A DNA stretch of 64,000 nt from Microbacterium keratanolyticum (GCF_016907255.1 NZ_JAFBBQ010000001.1:124001-188000), one strand, 5' to 3'; shown: positions 8,605 through 15,466, counted from the first letter of the stretch. Numbers and translations: made by a program. Notes: generated by a model not told the origin, from the letters alone.

Positions 8605-9132
8605 TCAGAAGGGCACCTCTGCTGGCTCGCGCTCGCCTCCCGCTGCGTCCTGCGTCGTGTCGAGAGCGAGCGGCACGTTGTCGTCCGATCGCGGCACCGC
8701 CCATGCGTCGTCGTCAGTATGGGCGGCGCTGTCCGACGTCTCGTCATTCTCGTTCTGGTCGTCGGCAGAGCGCTCACTCCGCGAGCGCGCATAGCGCACC
8801 GTGCCGAAGCGCAGGTCGGGCCCGATCGTGTCCGCCTCGAGATCCACGCTGGTTCCGCGTCGCCCGTTGCTCTCCCAATCGCGAACGCGCAGCTTGCCGC
8901 TGACGATCACGCTGTCGCCTCGCGCCAGCGACAGCTTGCCGTTGTCGGCGAGGCGTCGGAACGCCGAGACGCTGTACCAGTTGGGGTCGGTCTCGACCCA
9001 CTGGCCCGTCTTGTTGTCGAAACGGCGATGATTGCTGGCCAGCCGGAAGTTGAGAATGCTCACACCGCTGGGGGTGATCGTGTGCTGCGGATCGGAGGCG
9101 ATGTTCCCCACGATCGTCAAGAGGTCGTTCAT
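8605..9132 (-). CDS. ssb: Single-stranded DNA-binding protein
   Basis: A 175-aa protein with an N-terminal OB fold (LTIVGNIASDP, NWYSVSAFRRLADN, GDSVIVSGKLRVRDWE) and an acidic, disordered C-terminus. It ends in EVPF, close to the acidic DDIPF tip that recruits partner proteins. It is not next to rpsF and rpsR, where the principal actinobacterial ssb normally lies, so this is more likely a second copy. ATG 9132 was preferred over an ATG 12 codons upstream because AGGAG lies 7 bases before it. Confidence 0.88.
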   Translation of the reverse strand: MNDLLTIVGNIASDPQHTITPSGVSILNFRLASNHRRFDNKTGQWVETDPNWYSVSAFRRLADNGKLSLARGDSVIVSGKLRVRDWESNGRRGTSVDLEADTIGPDLRFGTVRYARSRSERSADDQNENDETSDSAAHTDDDAWAVPRSDDNVPLALDTTQDAAGGEREPAEVPF

Positions 9133-9205
9133 GCTGTGCTCCTGTGTCTGTCGGTGTTCCGATGACACTCAGCGTGACGCCCCGCACAACGCGCTTCTCC
9201 CCCAT

Positions 9206-9220
9206 CCACAGCATCTGTGG
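9206..9220. repeat. Small inverted repeat between msrA and ssb
   Basis: CCACAG-CAT-CTGTGG, a 6-bp stem with a 3-nt loop in the 131-bp msrA-ssb spacer. Each arm resembles part of a DnaA box (TTATCCACA). No U-tract follows, so it is not an obvious terminator. Confidence 0.4.
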
Positions 9221-9263
9221 AGGACACAGCGGGCGCGGCGCCCGTGGAGAAGACGACGAAGGT

Positions 9264-9788
9264 TCAGACCTCGAGGTACTCAGCGAAACGCGCGCGCACC
9301 TTGTTGACCTTCGGGACCGCGACGGCGAGGCAGTACCCCTGCGTCGGGTTCTTTGCGAAGAAGTCCTGGTGGTACTCCTCCGCCGGGTAGAAGACGGTGA
9401 GCGGCTCCATCGTCGTGACAGGTTCGCCGTCCCAGACATCCGCGGCCCGCGCACGCGCCGCGGCGAAGACAGCCTCCTGCTCGGCGTCCTTGGGGAACAT
9501 TGCGCTGCGGTACTGCGTGCCGATGTCGTTGCCCTGACGGTTCAGCTGGCGGGGATCGTGCATCGTGAAGAAGGCGTCCAGAATGACGTCGCCGGGGATG
9601 ACGTCGGGATCGAACGTCACCGCGACGGCCTCTGCATGACCGGTGGTTCCGGTGCACACCGCCTCATAGCTGGGGTTCTCGGTGGACCCGCCGATGTAGC
9701 CCGAAACCACGGACTCCACACCACGCAGCGGCCGATAAGCAGCATCCAGACACCAGAAGCATCCGCCCGCCAGTACGTAGGTCTCCAT
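9264..9788 (-). CDS. msrA: Peptide-methionine (S)-S-oxide reductase
   Basis: A 174-aa enzyme that repairs methionine-S-sulfoxide in oxidised proteins. The active-site motif GGCFWC lies at residues 8-13 of the chosen start; its first Cys is catalytic. Further family blocks are GYIGGSTENPSYEAVCTGTTGHAEAV (read as GYIGGS and TGTTGHAEAV), HDPRQLNRQGNDIGTQYRS and EEYHQDF. The ATG at 9788 is preceded by GAAGGGGAA. No MsrB domain is fused and no msrB is adjacent. Confidence 0.94.
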   Translation of the reverse strand: METYVLAGGCFWCLDAAYRPLRGVESVVSGYIGGSTENPSYEAVCTGTTGHAEAVAVTFDPDVIPGDVILDAFFTMHDPRQLNRQGNDIGTQYRSAMFPKDAEQEAVFAAARARAADVWDGEPVTTMEPLTVFYPAEEYHQDFFAKNPTQGYCLAVAVPKVNKVRARFAEYLEV

Positions 9789-9887
9789 CAGTTCCCCTTC
9801 TCTCGGTATCTCCACGCTACGCCGGTTTCGGCCCCTCAGGGCGAATGTCCGAGGCCCCGTTTAGCCTCGGCGCGAAAGGAGAATCCG

Positions 9888-10160
9888 ATGATCCGCACAC
9901 ACACCACCCTTCACAGCCCCAGCGACGCACTGACGCTCACGCCCGCGCTGCGCTCTCCGAAAGAGCATCTCGTTCGCGCCGCCGAGAACCTCTGGCGCGT
10001 GCACGACGCCCACGATCGCATCATCGGACATCTCCGCACACTCTGGCACCCGCTCGGCGTGCGCTACCGCGCCGAGCGCCTGCATCTCGCGACCGGAACC
10101 TTCCGCTCGATCGGCGAGTTCTGGTCACCCGATGACGCTGTGAGCGCGCTGCGCGGCTAG
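9888..10160 (+). CDS. Small conserved hypothetical protein
   Basis: A 90-aa basic protein (many Arg and His) with no membrane span or signal. The ATG at 9888 has a good AAAGGAG 5 bases upstream, which supports a real gene despite its size. A central stretch (ENLWRVHDAHDRIIGHLR...YRAERLHLATGTFRSIGEFWS) reads like a small beta-rich fold. It is convergent with lysE and the two stops share the tetramer CTAG. Function unknown. Confidence 0.65.
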   Translation: MIRTHTTLHSPSDALTLTPALRSPKEHLVRAAENLWRVHDAHDRIIGHLRTLWHPLGVRYRAERLHLATGTFRSIGEFWSPDDAVSALRG

Positions 10161-10786
10161 TGCACGAACAGCAGCAGGACGGCAACGCCGATGAAGAGAA
10201 CGCCGAAGACGCTGTTCAACACTCGCTGACCACGCACCGTCGCCGTCAGGCGCCGGAATGGCCGCGCCGCGGCCGCGAAGAACCCCCACATCACGATGAC
10301 GTCCACGATCATCACGGTCACAATGAGAATGACGTACTGCGGCAGCTGCGGCTGGTCGAGCCGCACGAACTGAGGCACGAAGGCCAGGAAGAAGACGATG
10401 GCTTTGGGGTTGAGCAAGTTGACCCAGAGGCCCCGGCGCAGCATCGACCAGGCCCCTTCCGGGTCGCGGATGAGCTGACTGCCGTCCAGCACGACGGCGG
10501 TCGGCCTGCTCAGCAGCATCCGCACCCCCAGGTACACGAGGTAAGCGGCACCGAGATAGCGAATCGTCTCGAAGAGCACCGGTGACTTCGCAACGAGCAG
10601 GCCAACCCCGGCGGCGACGATGATGACGTGCACGATCAGGGCGAGCTGCTGGCCGATCACGCCCCAGATGGATCGACGCCATCCCTCATTCAGAGAGTTC
10701 GACATCGTGTTGATCGCGCCCGCCCCTGGCGTGAAGCTGATCACCAGGCACGCTGCAAGCAGCGACAGCCATGTCGTCCAGGTCAT
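10157..10786 (-). CDS. LysE/RhtB-family amino-acid exporter
   Basis: A 209-aa inner-membrane protein with five to six hydrophobic helices. The family signature appears early (FTPGAGAINTMSNS, the counterpart of TPGPN in RhtB), followed by NLLNPKAIVFFLAFVPQFV. Members export amino acids or related metabolites with the proton gradient; the substrate cannot be assigned. The start ATG lacks a Shine-Dalgarno site but has TACACT 6 nt upstream. A perfect 16-bp palindrome overlaps that promoter, so repression by a dimeric regulator is likely. No LysG-type regulator is adjacent. Confidence 0.88.
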   Translation of the reverse strand: MTWTTWLSLLAACLVISFTPGAGAINTMSNSLNEGWRRSIWGVIGQQLALIVHVIIVAAGVGLLVAKSPVLFETIRYLGAAYLVYLGVRMLLSRPTAVVLDGSQLIRDPEGAWSMLRRGLWVNLLNPKAIVFFLAFVPQFVRLDQPQLPQYVILIVTVMIVDVIVMWGFFAAAARPFRRLTATVRGQRVLNSVFGVLFIGVAVLLLFVH

Positions 10787-10792
10787 TCGTTC

Positions 10793-10798
10793 AGTGTA
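10793..10798 (-). promoter_or_regulatory. -10 element of lysE (leaderless)
   Basis: TACACT on the minus strand, 6 nt before the ATG at 10786. Its upstream half lies in the 10796-10811 palindrome. Confidence 0.6.
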
Positions 10799-10811
10799 TT
10801 CGCGCGAATAC
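10796..10811. promoter_or_regulatory. Perfect 16-bp palindrome, candidate operator for lysE
   Basis: GTATTCGCGCGAATAC is identical to its reverse complement. It covers the upstream half of the -10 hexamer and part of the -10/-35 spacer of the predicted lysE promoter, where a bound protein would block RNA polymerase. Confidence 0.6.
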
Positions 10812-10850
10812 GCCGCCCATGCACGACGGGGCGGCGCGGTGCATCAACGC

Positions 10851-10883
10851 CGAAGGGCCCGAGCATGACGCTCGGGCCCTTCG
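10851..10883 (-). terminator. Hairpin downstream of tRNA-His
   Basis: A 13-bp perfect stem (10851-10863 with 10871-10883) and a 7-nt loop, 4 bases past the tRNA 3' end. It has no run of T on either strand, so it may be a stem-only actinobacterial terminator or a processing hairpin. Confidence 0.6.
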
Positions 10884-10887
10884 TAGG

Positions 10888-10963
10888 TGGGGTGAGTAAC
10901 GGGACTCGAACCCGCGACATCCGGCACCACAAGCCAGCGCTCTACCAGCTGAGCTATACCCAC
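10888..10963 (-). tRNA. tRNA-His (GTG anticodon), CCA encoded
   Basis: A standard cloverleaf: acceptor GTGGGTA/TACTCAC, D arm GCTC...GAGC, anticodon stem CTGGC/GCCGG with loop TTGTGGT (anticodon GTG), and T arm with GTTCGAGTC. The base before the acceptor is G and the discriminator is C, the G-1:C73 pair required by histidyl-tRNA synthetase. The CCA tail is present in the DNA (10888-10890 on the complement). Confidence 0.96.
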
Positions 10964-10993
10964 CATGTGCCCACCTCAGCGGGCAACAACAAG

Positions 10994-10999
10994 AGTCTA
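10994..10999 (-). promoter_or_regulatory. -10 element of tRNA-His
   Basis: TAGACT on the minus strand immediately after the orn stop codon, about 30 bases before the mature tRNA 5' end. Confidence 0.45.
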
Positions 11000-11626
11000 T
11001 TACACGTTTGAGGCGAACTCTGACACAACGGTCTGCGACAGCTGTTTCGCATCATCGGACGTGGGCCCCGGCTCGGGCACGAAGACCGCGCGACGGTAGT
11101 ACTGGAGCTCACGGATCGACTCGAGAATGTCGGCCAGCGCCCGGTGCCCGCCGTCTTTTGCCGGCGCCTGGAAGAAGACGCGCGGGTACCAGCGACGCGA
11201 GAGCTCTTTGATGCTCGACACGTCCACGTTGCGGTAGTGCAGCCACTGATCGATGTCGGGCATGTACTTCGCCAGGAACATCCGGTCGGTACCGATCGTG
11301 TTGCCGGCGAGCGGAGCCTTGCGCTCCTGCGGCACGAACCGGCGGATGTACGCGAGCACCTGCTCCTGCGCCTCGGCCAGGCTCACACCGCCAGGAATCT
11401 CGTCGAGCAGACCAGAGGTGCGGTGCATCTCGGTGACGAAGTCATTCATCTGCCCAAGGGCTGTTTCGCTCGCCTTGATCACGATCTGAAAGCCCGGGTC
11501 GAGTGGCCGCAGCTCGAAATCTGTGACGACGACGGCGATCTCGACGAGCTCATCGACGCTGAGATCGAGTCCCGTCATCTCGCAGTCGATCCAGACGAGG
11601 CGGTCGTTTTCTGCCGAGGAGATCAT
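11000..11626 (-). CDS. orn: Oligoribonuclease
   Basis: A 208-aa DEDDh 3'-5' exonuclease that degrades 2-5 nt RNAs, including pGpG, in the cytoplasm. Motifs: VWIDCEMTGLD (Asp and Glu of exo I), GNTIGTDRMFLAKYMP (exo II) and the C-terminal HRALADILESI (His and Asp of exo III). The length is typical. The ATG has no ribosome site; TAGGAT lies 6 nt upstream, so the mRNA is probably leaderless. tRNA-His lies just downstream and tRNA-Arg diverges upstream. Confidence 0.95.
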   Translation of the reverse strand: MISSAENDRLVWIDCEMTGLDLSVDELVEIAVVVTDFELRPLDPGFQIVIKASETALGQMNDFVTEMHRTSGLLDEIPGGVSLAEAQEQVLAYIRRFVPQERKAPLAGNTIGTDRMFLAKYMPDIDQWLHYRNVDVSSIKELSRRWYPRVFFQAPAKDGGHRALADILESIRELQYYRRAVFVPEPGPTSDDAKQLSQTVVSEFASNV

Positions 11627-11632
11627 TCCGCA

Positions 11633-11638
11633 ATCCTA
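11633..11638 (-). promoter_or_regulatory. -10 element of orn (leaderless)
   Basis: TAGGAT on the minus strand, 6 nt before the ATG at 11626. Confidence 0.6.
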
Positions 11639-11667
11639 CTCAGCACGCCGACATCGCCCGGATCCGC

Positions 11668-11673
11668 TACCGT
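11668..11673 (+). promoter_or_regulatory. -10 element of tRNA-Arg
   Basis: TACCGT, 10 nt before the first base of tRNA-Arg, so the primary transcript would have a leader of only a few bases. Confidence 0.45.
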
Positions 11674-11683
11674 AGAAGCGCCC

Positions 11684-11756
11684 GCCTCCGTAGCTCAGGG
11701 GATAGAGCAGGAGCCTTCTAATCTCTTGGTCGCAGGTTCGAATCCTGCCGGGGGCA
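11684..11756 (+). tRNA. tRNA-Arg (TCT anticodon)
   Basis: 73 nt: acceptor GCCTCCG/CGGGGGC with discriminator A, D arm GCTC/GAGC, anticodon loop CTTCTAA (TCT, reads AGA), T arm GCAGG-TTCGAAT-CCTGC. The anticodon stem GGAGC/TCTCT has a C-T mismatch next to the loop and a G-T at the far end. CCA is not encoded. AGA is a rare codon in this high-GC genome. Confidence 0.94.
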
Positions 11757-11762
11757 CCCGTC

Positions 11763-12794
11763 CTACCTTGTCAGTTCCTGCGTGACGCTGATCACCGTGC
11801 GCACTCCTCTGGCCATCTCCGAAGTCGAGTGCATGTTCAGCGCCAAGTGCGTGCCACTCGCCTCATCGTGGAAGAGATAGGTCGAGAGCGATCCGATGTG
11901 CCCTCGCACTCGCGGCAGGCCACGGAGCAACGGAGAGAAGCCGCCGAATCTCAGCTCCATCATCCCGACACCGTAGTGGATGCCTGGACGCACACGATTG
12001 CGCACGTCGCCCATCAGCCCACGATGGGCGGCAGATACGAGCGTGCCGTCGTGCAGAGCGCGACTGAAGTCGAGGAAGCCCTGAGGAGTGGCTGCGACAC
12101 CTCCGCCGGCCCAGCCGATGCTCAGCGCGTTCTTCTGGCTGACGTCGACGCTCCCCAGATAGCACGGACTCAGGCGCGCGTTGCGCAATGGCCAGCCGGG
12201 CAGGAAGGAGTCCGCCAGCCCCGCACGATCGAGCACTCGGGTTTGCACCGCATCCTCATATGGGCGCCCATCTCGCTCCTCAATGAGACGGCCGAGAACG
12301 GCAAACCCTGTGTCGGAGTAGCGGAACCGCTCTCCAGGACGAGCGAAGGGACGCTGCCGCTCTCGTGCGAAGTCGAGAAGTTCAGAGGGTTGCCACACAC
12401 GGTCCAGATCAGCGCGAAGCACCTCCCGAAAGGATGGCCCCGAAATGCTCCTGCCCTCGTAGTAGTCATCCGCGCCAGACTCGTGACACAGGAGCTGCAA
12501 GATCGTCGGCGCCGGGGCATCGGCGTGAAACAGGCCAGCGATCTCCTGGGATCCCACATGCCGATCGATACCGTCGTCCAGCCGGATATGCCCCTCCTCG
12601 ACGAGCTGCAGGACGGCGACGGTGGTGTAGAGCTTGCCAATGCTCGCGCCGTGAAAGGGAGTCACCTGGTCGCCATAGGTATAGACATCGTCGCCACGTT
12701 GCACACGCAACTGGGGTGCTCCGAGCGCCCCGCGTCGACGGGTGAGCCTGTCAAGGCGACGATCGAGACGTCGTGCAAGATCGGAAAAGGTCAT
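11763..12794 (-). CDS. Serine hydrolase, beta-lactamase/class C fold
   Basis: A 343-aa protein of the penicillin-binding-like serine hydrolase superfamily. The nucleophile motif SxxK is SIGK (residues 51-54). The second motif is YSD at 159-161 instead of the usual YxN. A Gly-rich GVGMMEL and HIGSLSTY region lies where the third motif is expected. No signal peptide is evident, so an esterase or DD-peptidase-like activity in the cytoplasm is as likely as beta-lactamase; resistance should not be inferred. The ATG at 12794 has AGGAG 7 bases upstream. It is divergent from a padR regulator across a 74-bp spacer containing an inverted repeat. Confidence 0.82.
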   Translation of the reverse strand: MTFSDLARRLDRRLDRLTRRRGALGAPQLRVQRGDDVYTYGDQVTPFHGASIGKLYTTVAVLQLVEEGHIRLDDGIDRHVGSQEIAGLFHADAPAPTILQLLCHESGADDYYEGRSISGPSFREVLRADLDRVWQPSELLDFARERQRPFARPGERFRYSDTGFAVLGRLIEERDGRPYEDAVQTRVLDRAGLADSFLPGWPLRNARLSPCYLGSVDVSQKNALSIGWAGGGVAATPQGFLDFSRALHDGTLVSAAHRGLMGDVRNRVRPGIHYGVGMMELRFGGFSPLLRGLPRVRGHIGSLSTYLFHDEASGTHLALNMHSTSEMARGVRTVISVTQELTR

Positions 12795-12818
12795 GGCGGG
12801 GCTCCTGCTCCTCAACTG

Positions 12819-12848
12819 ATAACATTACTTCTCGTAATATAGCGTCAA
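12819..12848 (-). promoter_or_regulatory. Promoter of the serine hydrolase gene
   Basis: Minus strand: TTGACG (-35, 12848-12843), 18-bp spacer, TGTTAT (-10, 12824-12819). It is one of the few promoters here with a recognisable -35. The inverted repeat 12824-12838 lies in the spacer. Confidence 0.5.
12824..12838. promoter_or_regulatory. Inverted repeat, candidate PadR operator
   Basis: ATTAC-TTCTC-GTAAT, 5-bp arms with a 5-bp spacer, placed between the -10 and -35 of the serine hydrolase promoter and upstream of padR. PadR regulators typically bind such AT-rich dyads and repress the divergent neighbour and themselves. Confidence 0.5.
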
Positions 12849-12868
12849 GAAATATTGAGGGAGACTTC

Positions 12869-13420
12869 ATGTCATTCGTCGTGCTCGGCTTGCTCATGAT
12901 CGTGGGACCGCAGACCGTCTACACCCTCAACAAGCTCTTTCAAGAAGGCGTCTCGCTCTTCTACTCCGCGAGTCTCGGATCACTGCGCAGCGCCGTCACC
13001 CGACTCCTCGACGAAGGACACGTTGCCTGCGAGGAGTCCACCAGCAATGGCCGCGCAAAGAAGACCTACTCGATCACTCCGAGCGGCCGCGCCGCGTTCC
13101 AGTCCTGGATGACGGCTCCGATCACGGAGCGCGACCTGCAAACCGCCGCACTTGCGCGGTTGTACTTCCTCGGTGCCATCGAAGACTCCTCTACCCGCAG
13201 AGGCATTCTTACGGGGATCGCAATGCGCGCCGCAGCCGATCACGCCCGCCTCACCCAGCTCGCGACCCTGGTGGATGCGACCTACATTCCTGAGGAATAC
13301 GCGGATCTCGCGTTCTACCAGCGCCAGACACTCGAATTCGGCCTGCGCACTTTCTCGTTCGGCCATGAGTTCTTCTCTGCACTCCCTGATGCGGCGCCCA
13401 CGACTCCTCGTACCCCGTAA
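12869..13420 (+). CDS. PadR-family transcriptional regulator
   Basis: A 183-aa regulator. The N-terminal 80 residues form a winged helix-turn-helix (VVLGLLMI...GSLRSAVTRLLDEGHVACEESTSNGR...YSITPSGRAAFQSWM), with the wing at the GRAKKTY hairpin. The remainder is the helical dimerisation domain of the longer PadR class (Vir_act_alpha_C-like). The ATG at 12869 has GAGGGAG 5-6 bases upstream. The first two 60-base lines of the gene are about 47% and 57% G+C by my count, below the neighbours, which hints at acquisition together with the serine hydrolase next to tRNA-Arg. Confidence 0.85.
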   Translation: MSFVVLGLLMIVGPQTVYTLNKLFQEGVSLFYSASLGSLRSAVTRLLDEGHVACEESTSNGRAKKTYSITPSGRAAFQSWMTAPITERDLQTAALARLYFLGAIEDSSTRRGILTGIAMRAAADHARLTQLATLVDATYIPEEYADLAFYQRQTLEFGLRTFSFGHEFFSALPDAAPTTPRTP

Positions 13421-13553
13421 CGCCCATTACCGTTCTCTCGCGCGTCGCGATACCCCCTTGTCGCGAGATGCTGCTCTGCGCCATGCTCATCAGCAGCCCG
13501 CTCACCACGCGCGGACACTCGGCCTCTTGGCCGCATGGGAAAAGGAGCAGCAC

Positions 13554-13751
13554 ATGGGAATCGGATCGGGAATCGTCCTCTTCGTCCTCGGGGCCATCCT
13601 CGCCTTCGCGCTCAACGTCGAAGTGGACTGGATCAACCTCGACCTCGTCGGCTACCTGCTGATGGGCGCCGGATTCATCATCTTCCTCATCTCGCTGGTG
13701 CTGTACTCGCGTCGCCGCACCACGAACACGCCGCCGGACATCATCGAGTAG
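13554..13751 (+). CDS. Small membrane protein, DUF6458-like
   Basis: 65 aa with two transmembrane helices: residues 3-20 (GSGIVLFVLGAILAFAL) and about 31-50 (GYLLMGAGFIIFLISLVLY). Between them lies the short conserved link NVEVDWINLDLV, and a basic tail RRRTT follows. The pattern matches a family common in Microbacteriaceae with no known role. AAAGGAG lies 6-7 bases before the ATG. The 133 bases upstream hold no other gene. Confidence 0.85.
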   Translation: MGIGSGIVLFVLGAILAFALNVEVDWINLDLVGYLLMGAGFIIFLISLVLYSRRRTTNTPPDIIE

Positions 13752-13802
13752 ACACTCGCGACGCTCTGCGCGGACGGCGGTCGAGCGCACCTCTGCGCTG
13801 GG

Positions 13803-13808
13803 TAGCAT
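13803..13808 (+). promoter_or_regulatory. -10 element of the GNAT-zincin/clpS operon (leaderless)
   Basis: TAGCAT, 7 nt before the ATG at 13816; no ribosome site intervenes. Confidence 0.55.
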
Positions 13809-13815
13809 CGAAGAT

Positions 13816-14676
13816 ATGGCTACCCACCTTCGGCCGGCGTCCGCGCGGGATCTTGAACACCTCGCTGAAATCGAGCGTGCTGCGGACCAGCGCTTCCACG
13901 CGCTCTTCGGCGACGTCGGATGGGACGCTGCTTCCGGTGACGAGCGTGCCGCCCATCCCGGTTTTCTTCTCGTCAGCTCAGAAGAGCCGGATGGGCCCGC
14001 CGTCGGCTTCGTGCACGTCATCACGGCGGAAGAGATCGCGCACCTGGAGCAGCTCTCCGTCCATCCACACAACGAGCGACGCGGACACGGCACAGCGCTC
14101 CTGCAGGCCGCCGTCGACGAAGCAGCACGACGCGGCTTCGCGCACATGACCCTGCGCACGTACCAGGATGTGCCGTGGAATGCGCCGTTCTACGAGCGCC
14201 ACGGTTTCGTCGGCTGTGCGACACCACCGGGCGACTTCTTCGAGGCGCTCATGACCGAGGAACGACGTCACGGCCTCAGTGATCTCGGGCCGCGCATCAC
14301 GATGCGTGTTGACCTCACTCCCCCCGCGCTGAACATCGACGCCGAAGCCTTCGAAGCGATGGTCGTCGAAGAACTGGACAGACTCCCGGACGAGATGGTT
14401 AAGGACCTGGAGAATGTGGTCTTCGTCGTCGAAGATCGCCCCGAAGACGGCTCTCTCGATCTTCTCGGCCTCTACGACGGCCTCGCCCTCACCGAGCGGG
14501 GAGGCTACGGCATGGGCGAGCTGCCCGATCGCATTGTGCTGTACCGCGAACCGCACCTCGCCCAGTGTGCGACGGAAGAGGAGCTGCGCGACGAGATCCA
14601 CACGACTCTCGTGCACGAGATCGCGCACTACTTCGGGATCGACGATGAGCAGCTGCACGAGATGGGGTGGGCATGA
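13816..14676 (+). CDS. Fusion: GNAT acetyltransferase + PF06262-type zincin metallopeptidase
   Basis: 286 aa in one frame. Residues 1 to about 160 are a GNAT N-acetyltransferase: the acetyl-CoA loop RRGHGTAL is at 88-95 and NAPFYERHGF at 122-131. Residues about 172-286 match small single-domain zinc proteins of the COG3824/PF06262 type. They contain PDEMVKDLENVVFVVEDRP, LLGLYDGLALTERG and the zinc motif HEIAHYFGIDD (267-277; HExxHxxGxxD). The two halves are normally separate proteins. An in-frame ATG at 14302 (residue 163) could start the peptidase alone. The stop overlaps the clpS start (ATGA), so the enzyme is made with the N-degron adaptor. Substrates are unknown. Confidence 0.85.
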   Translation: MATHLRPASARDLEHLAEIERAADQRFHALFGDVGWDAASGDERAAHPGFLLVSSEEPDGPAVGFVHVITAEEIAHLEQLSVHPHNERRGHGTALLQAAVDEAARRGFAHMTLRTYQDVPWNAPFYERHGFVGCATPPGDFFEALMTEERRHGLSDLGPRITMRVDLTPPALNIDAEAFEAMVVEELDRLPDEMVKDLENVVFVVEDRPEDGSLDLLGLYDGLALTERGGYGMGELPDRIVLYREPHLAQCATEEELRDEIHTTLVHEIAHYFGIDDEQLHEMGWA

Positions 14677-14981
14677 CACCCCTGGCTTCCATGCCCACGG
14701 TCGTGCCGGACGTCGAGGAGGACCTCGATCTGCAGGCCGCGCCTGACCATCCGTGGGAGCTCGTCGTCTGGGACGACCCCGTCAACCTCATGAGCTACGT
14801 CGTACGCGTGTTCCGCACCTACTTCGGCTACTCGCGAGAACATGCGACACGCCTCATGCTCTCGGTGCACAACGACGGGCACGCTGTCGTCGCGACTGGT
14901 CCACGCGAACCCATGGAGGCGCACGCACAGGCCATGCACGATTTCGGGCTCTGGGCCACCGTCCGAAAGGCCGCCCAATGA
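14673..14981 (+). CDS. clpS: ATP-dependent Clp protease adaptor ClpS
   Basis: A 102-aa N-recognin that delivers proteins with destabilising N-terminal residues to ClpAP or ClpCP. The conserved core is present: WELVVWDDPVNLMSYVV (the DD-N of the N-degron pocket), FGYSREHATRLMLSVHNDG, and a helix ending at the C-terminus. The ATG at 14673 overlaps the upstream stop; an ATG two codons earlier is possible. Its own stop overlaps the next ATG. clpS followed by a DUF2017 gene is a standard actinobacterial pair. Confidence 0.95.
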   Translation: MTPLASMPTVVPDVEEDLDLQAAPDHPWELVVWDDPVNLMSYVVRVFRTYFGYSREHATRLMLSVHNDGHAVVATGPREPMEAHAQAMHDFGLWATVRKAAQ

Positions 14982-15463
14982 GCGACACGCTGATGCTTCC
15001 GATCGCACACATCGAAGCGCGCAACCTGATCGACCTCATCGACCAGTTCACTGAGCTGCTCGACGATCCGGACGCCCACGCTGACCCCGGTGTGCAGAGG
15101 TTGACGCCGATCCTCTACCCAGACGACATCGCCGCGTCCGACGCGTTCGCAGCACTCACGAGCGACGATCTGCGCGGGCGCCGAAAAGCGGATGCGCACA
15201 CGGTGCGCGCCTCGCTGTCCGCAGCTGCATCCGATCCCCTTGAAGAGGGCCATGAACTGGTCCCGGTGGATCTGGAGATCGACGCCGCAGGGCTGGATTC
15301 ATGGATGCGCACGCTCACCGCACTGCGGTTGGTGATCGCCGAACGCCTCGGGATCGAGACCGAGGCCGATCACGACCCCAACGATCCGCGCTTCGGAGTC
15401 TACAACTGGCTGGGATACCGCCTGGAGACGCTGCTCGATGCTGCGGAGGAAGCGGGGATCTGA
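14978..15463 (+). CDS. DUF2017 family protein
   Basis: A 161-aa acidic, helical, soluble protein. The C-terminal block RLVIAERLGIETEADHD...YNWLGYRLETLL is the recognisable part of the family, which is nearly always found directly after clpS in actinobacteria. The role is unknown, but the linkage implies a function with ClpS or Clp proteolysis. It starts at ATG 14978 on a 4-bp overlap with clpS. Confidence 0.88.
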   Translation: MSDTLMLPIAHIEARNLIDLIDQFTELLDDPDAHADPGVQRLTPILYPDDIAASDAFAALTSDDLRGRRKADAHTVRASLSAAASDPLEEGHELVPVDLEIDAAGLDSWMRTLTALRLVIAERLGIETEADHDPNDPRFGVYNWLGYRLETLLDAAEEAGI

Positions 15464-15466
15464 GCC

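Noticed and set aside
8001..8792. Extension of EttA by about 260 residues at the N-terminus
   Set aside because: It would cross the lipoprotein gene and part of ssb in another frame. A good ribosome site precedes the GTG at 8000, and the ABC-F fold starts there.
11763..12794. Beta-lactamase resistance gene
   Set aside because: SxxK is present, but the YxN position reads YSD and no signal peptide is visible. Serine hydrolases of this fold are usually esterases or peptidases.
13421..13553. Possible terminator in the padR-DUF6458 spacer (TCGCGA repeats and GCTGCT/AGCAGC)
   Set aside because: The stems are only 6 bp and are followed by no T-run; too weak to call in this GC-rich sequence.
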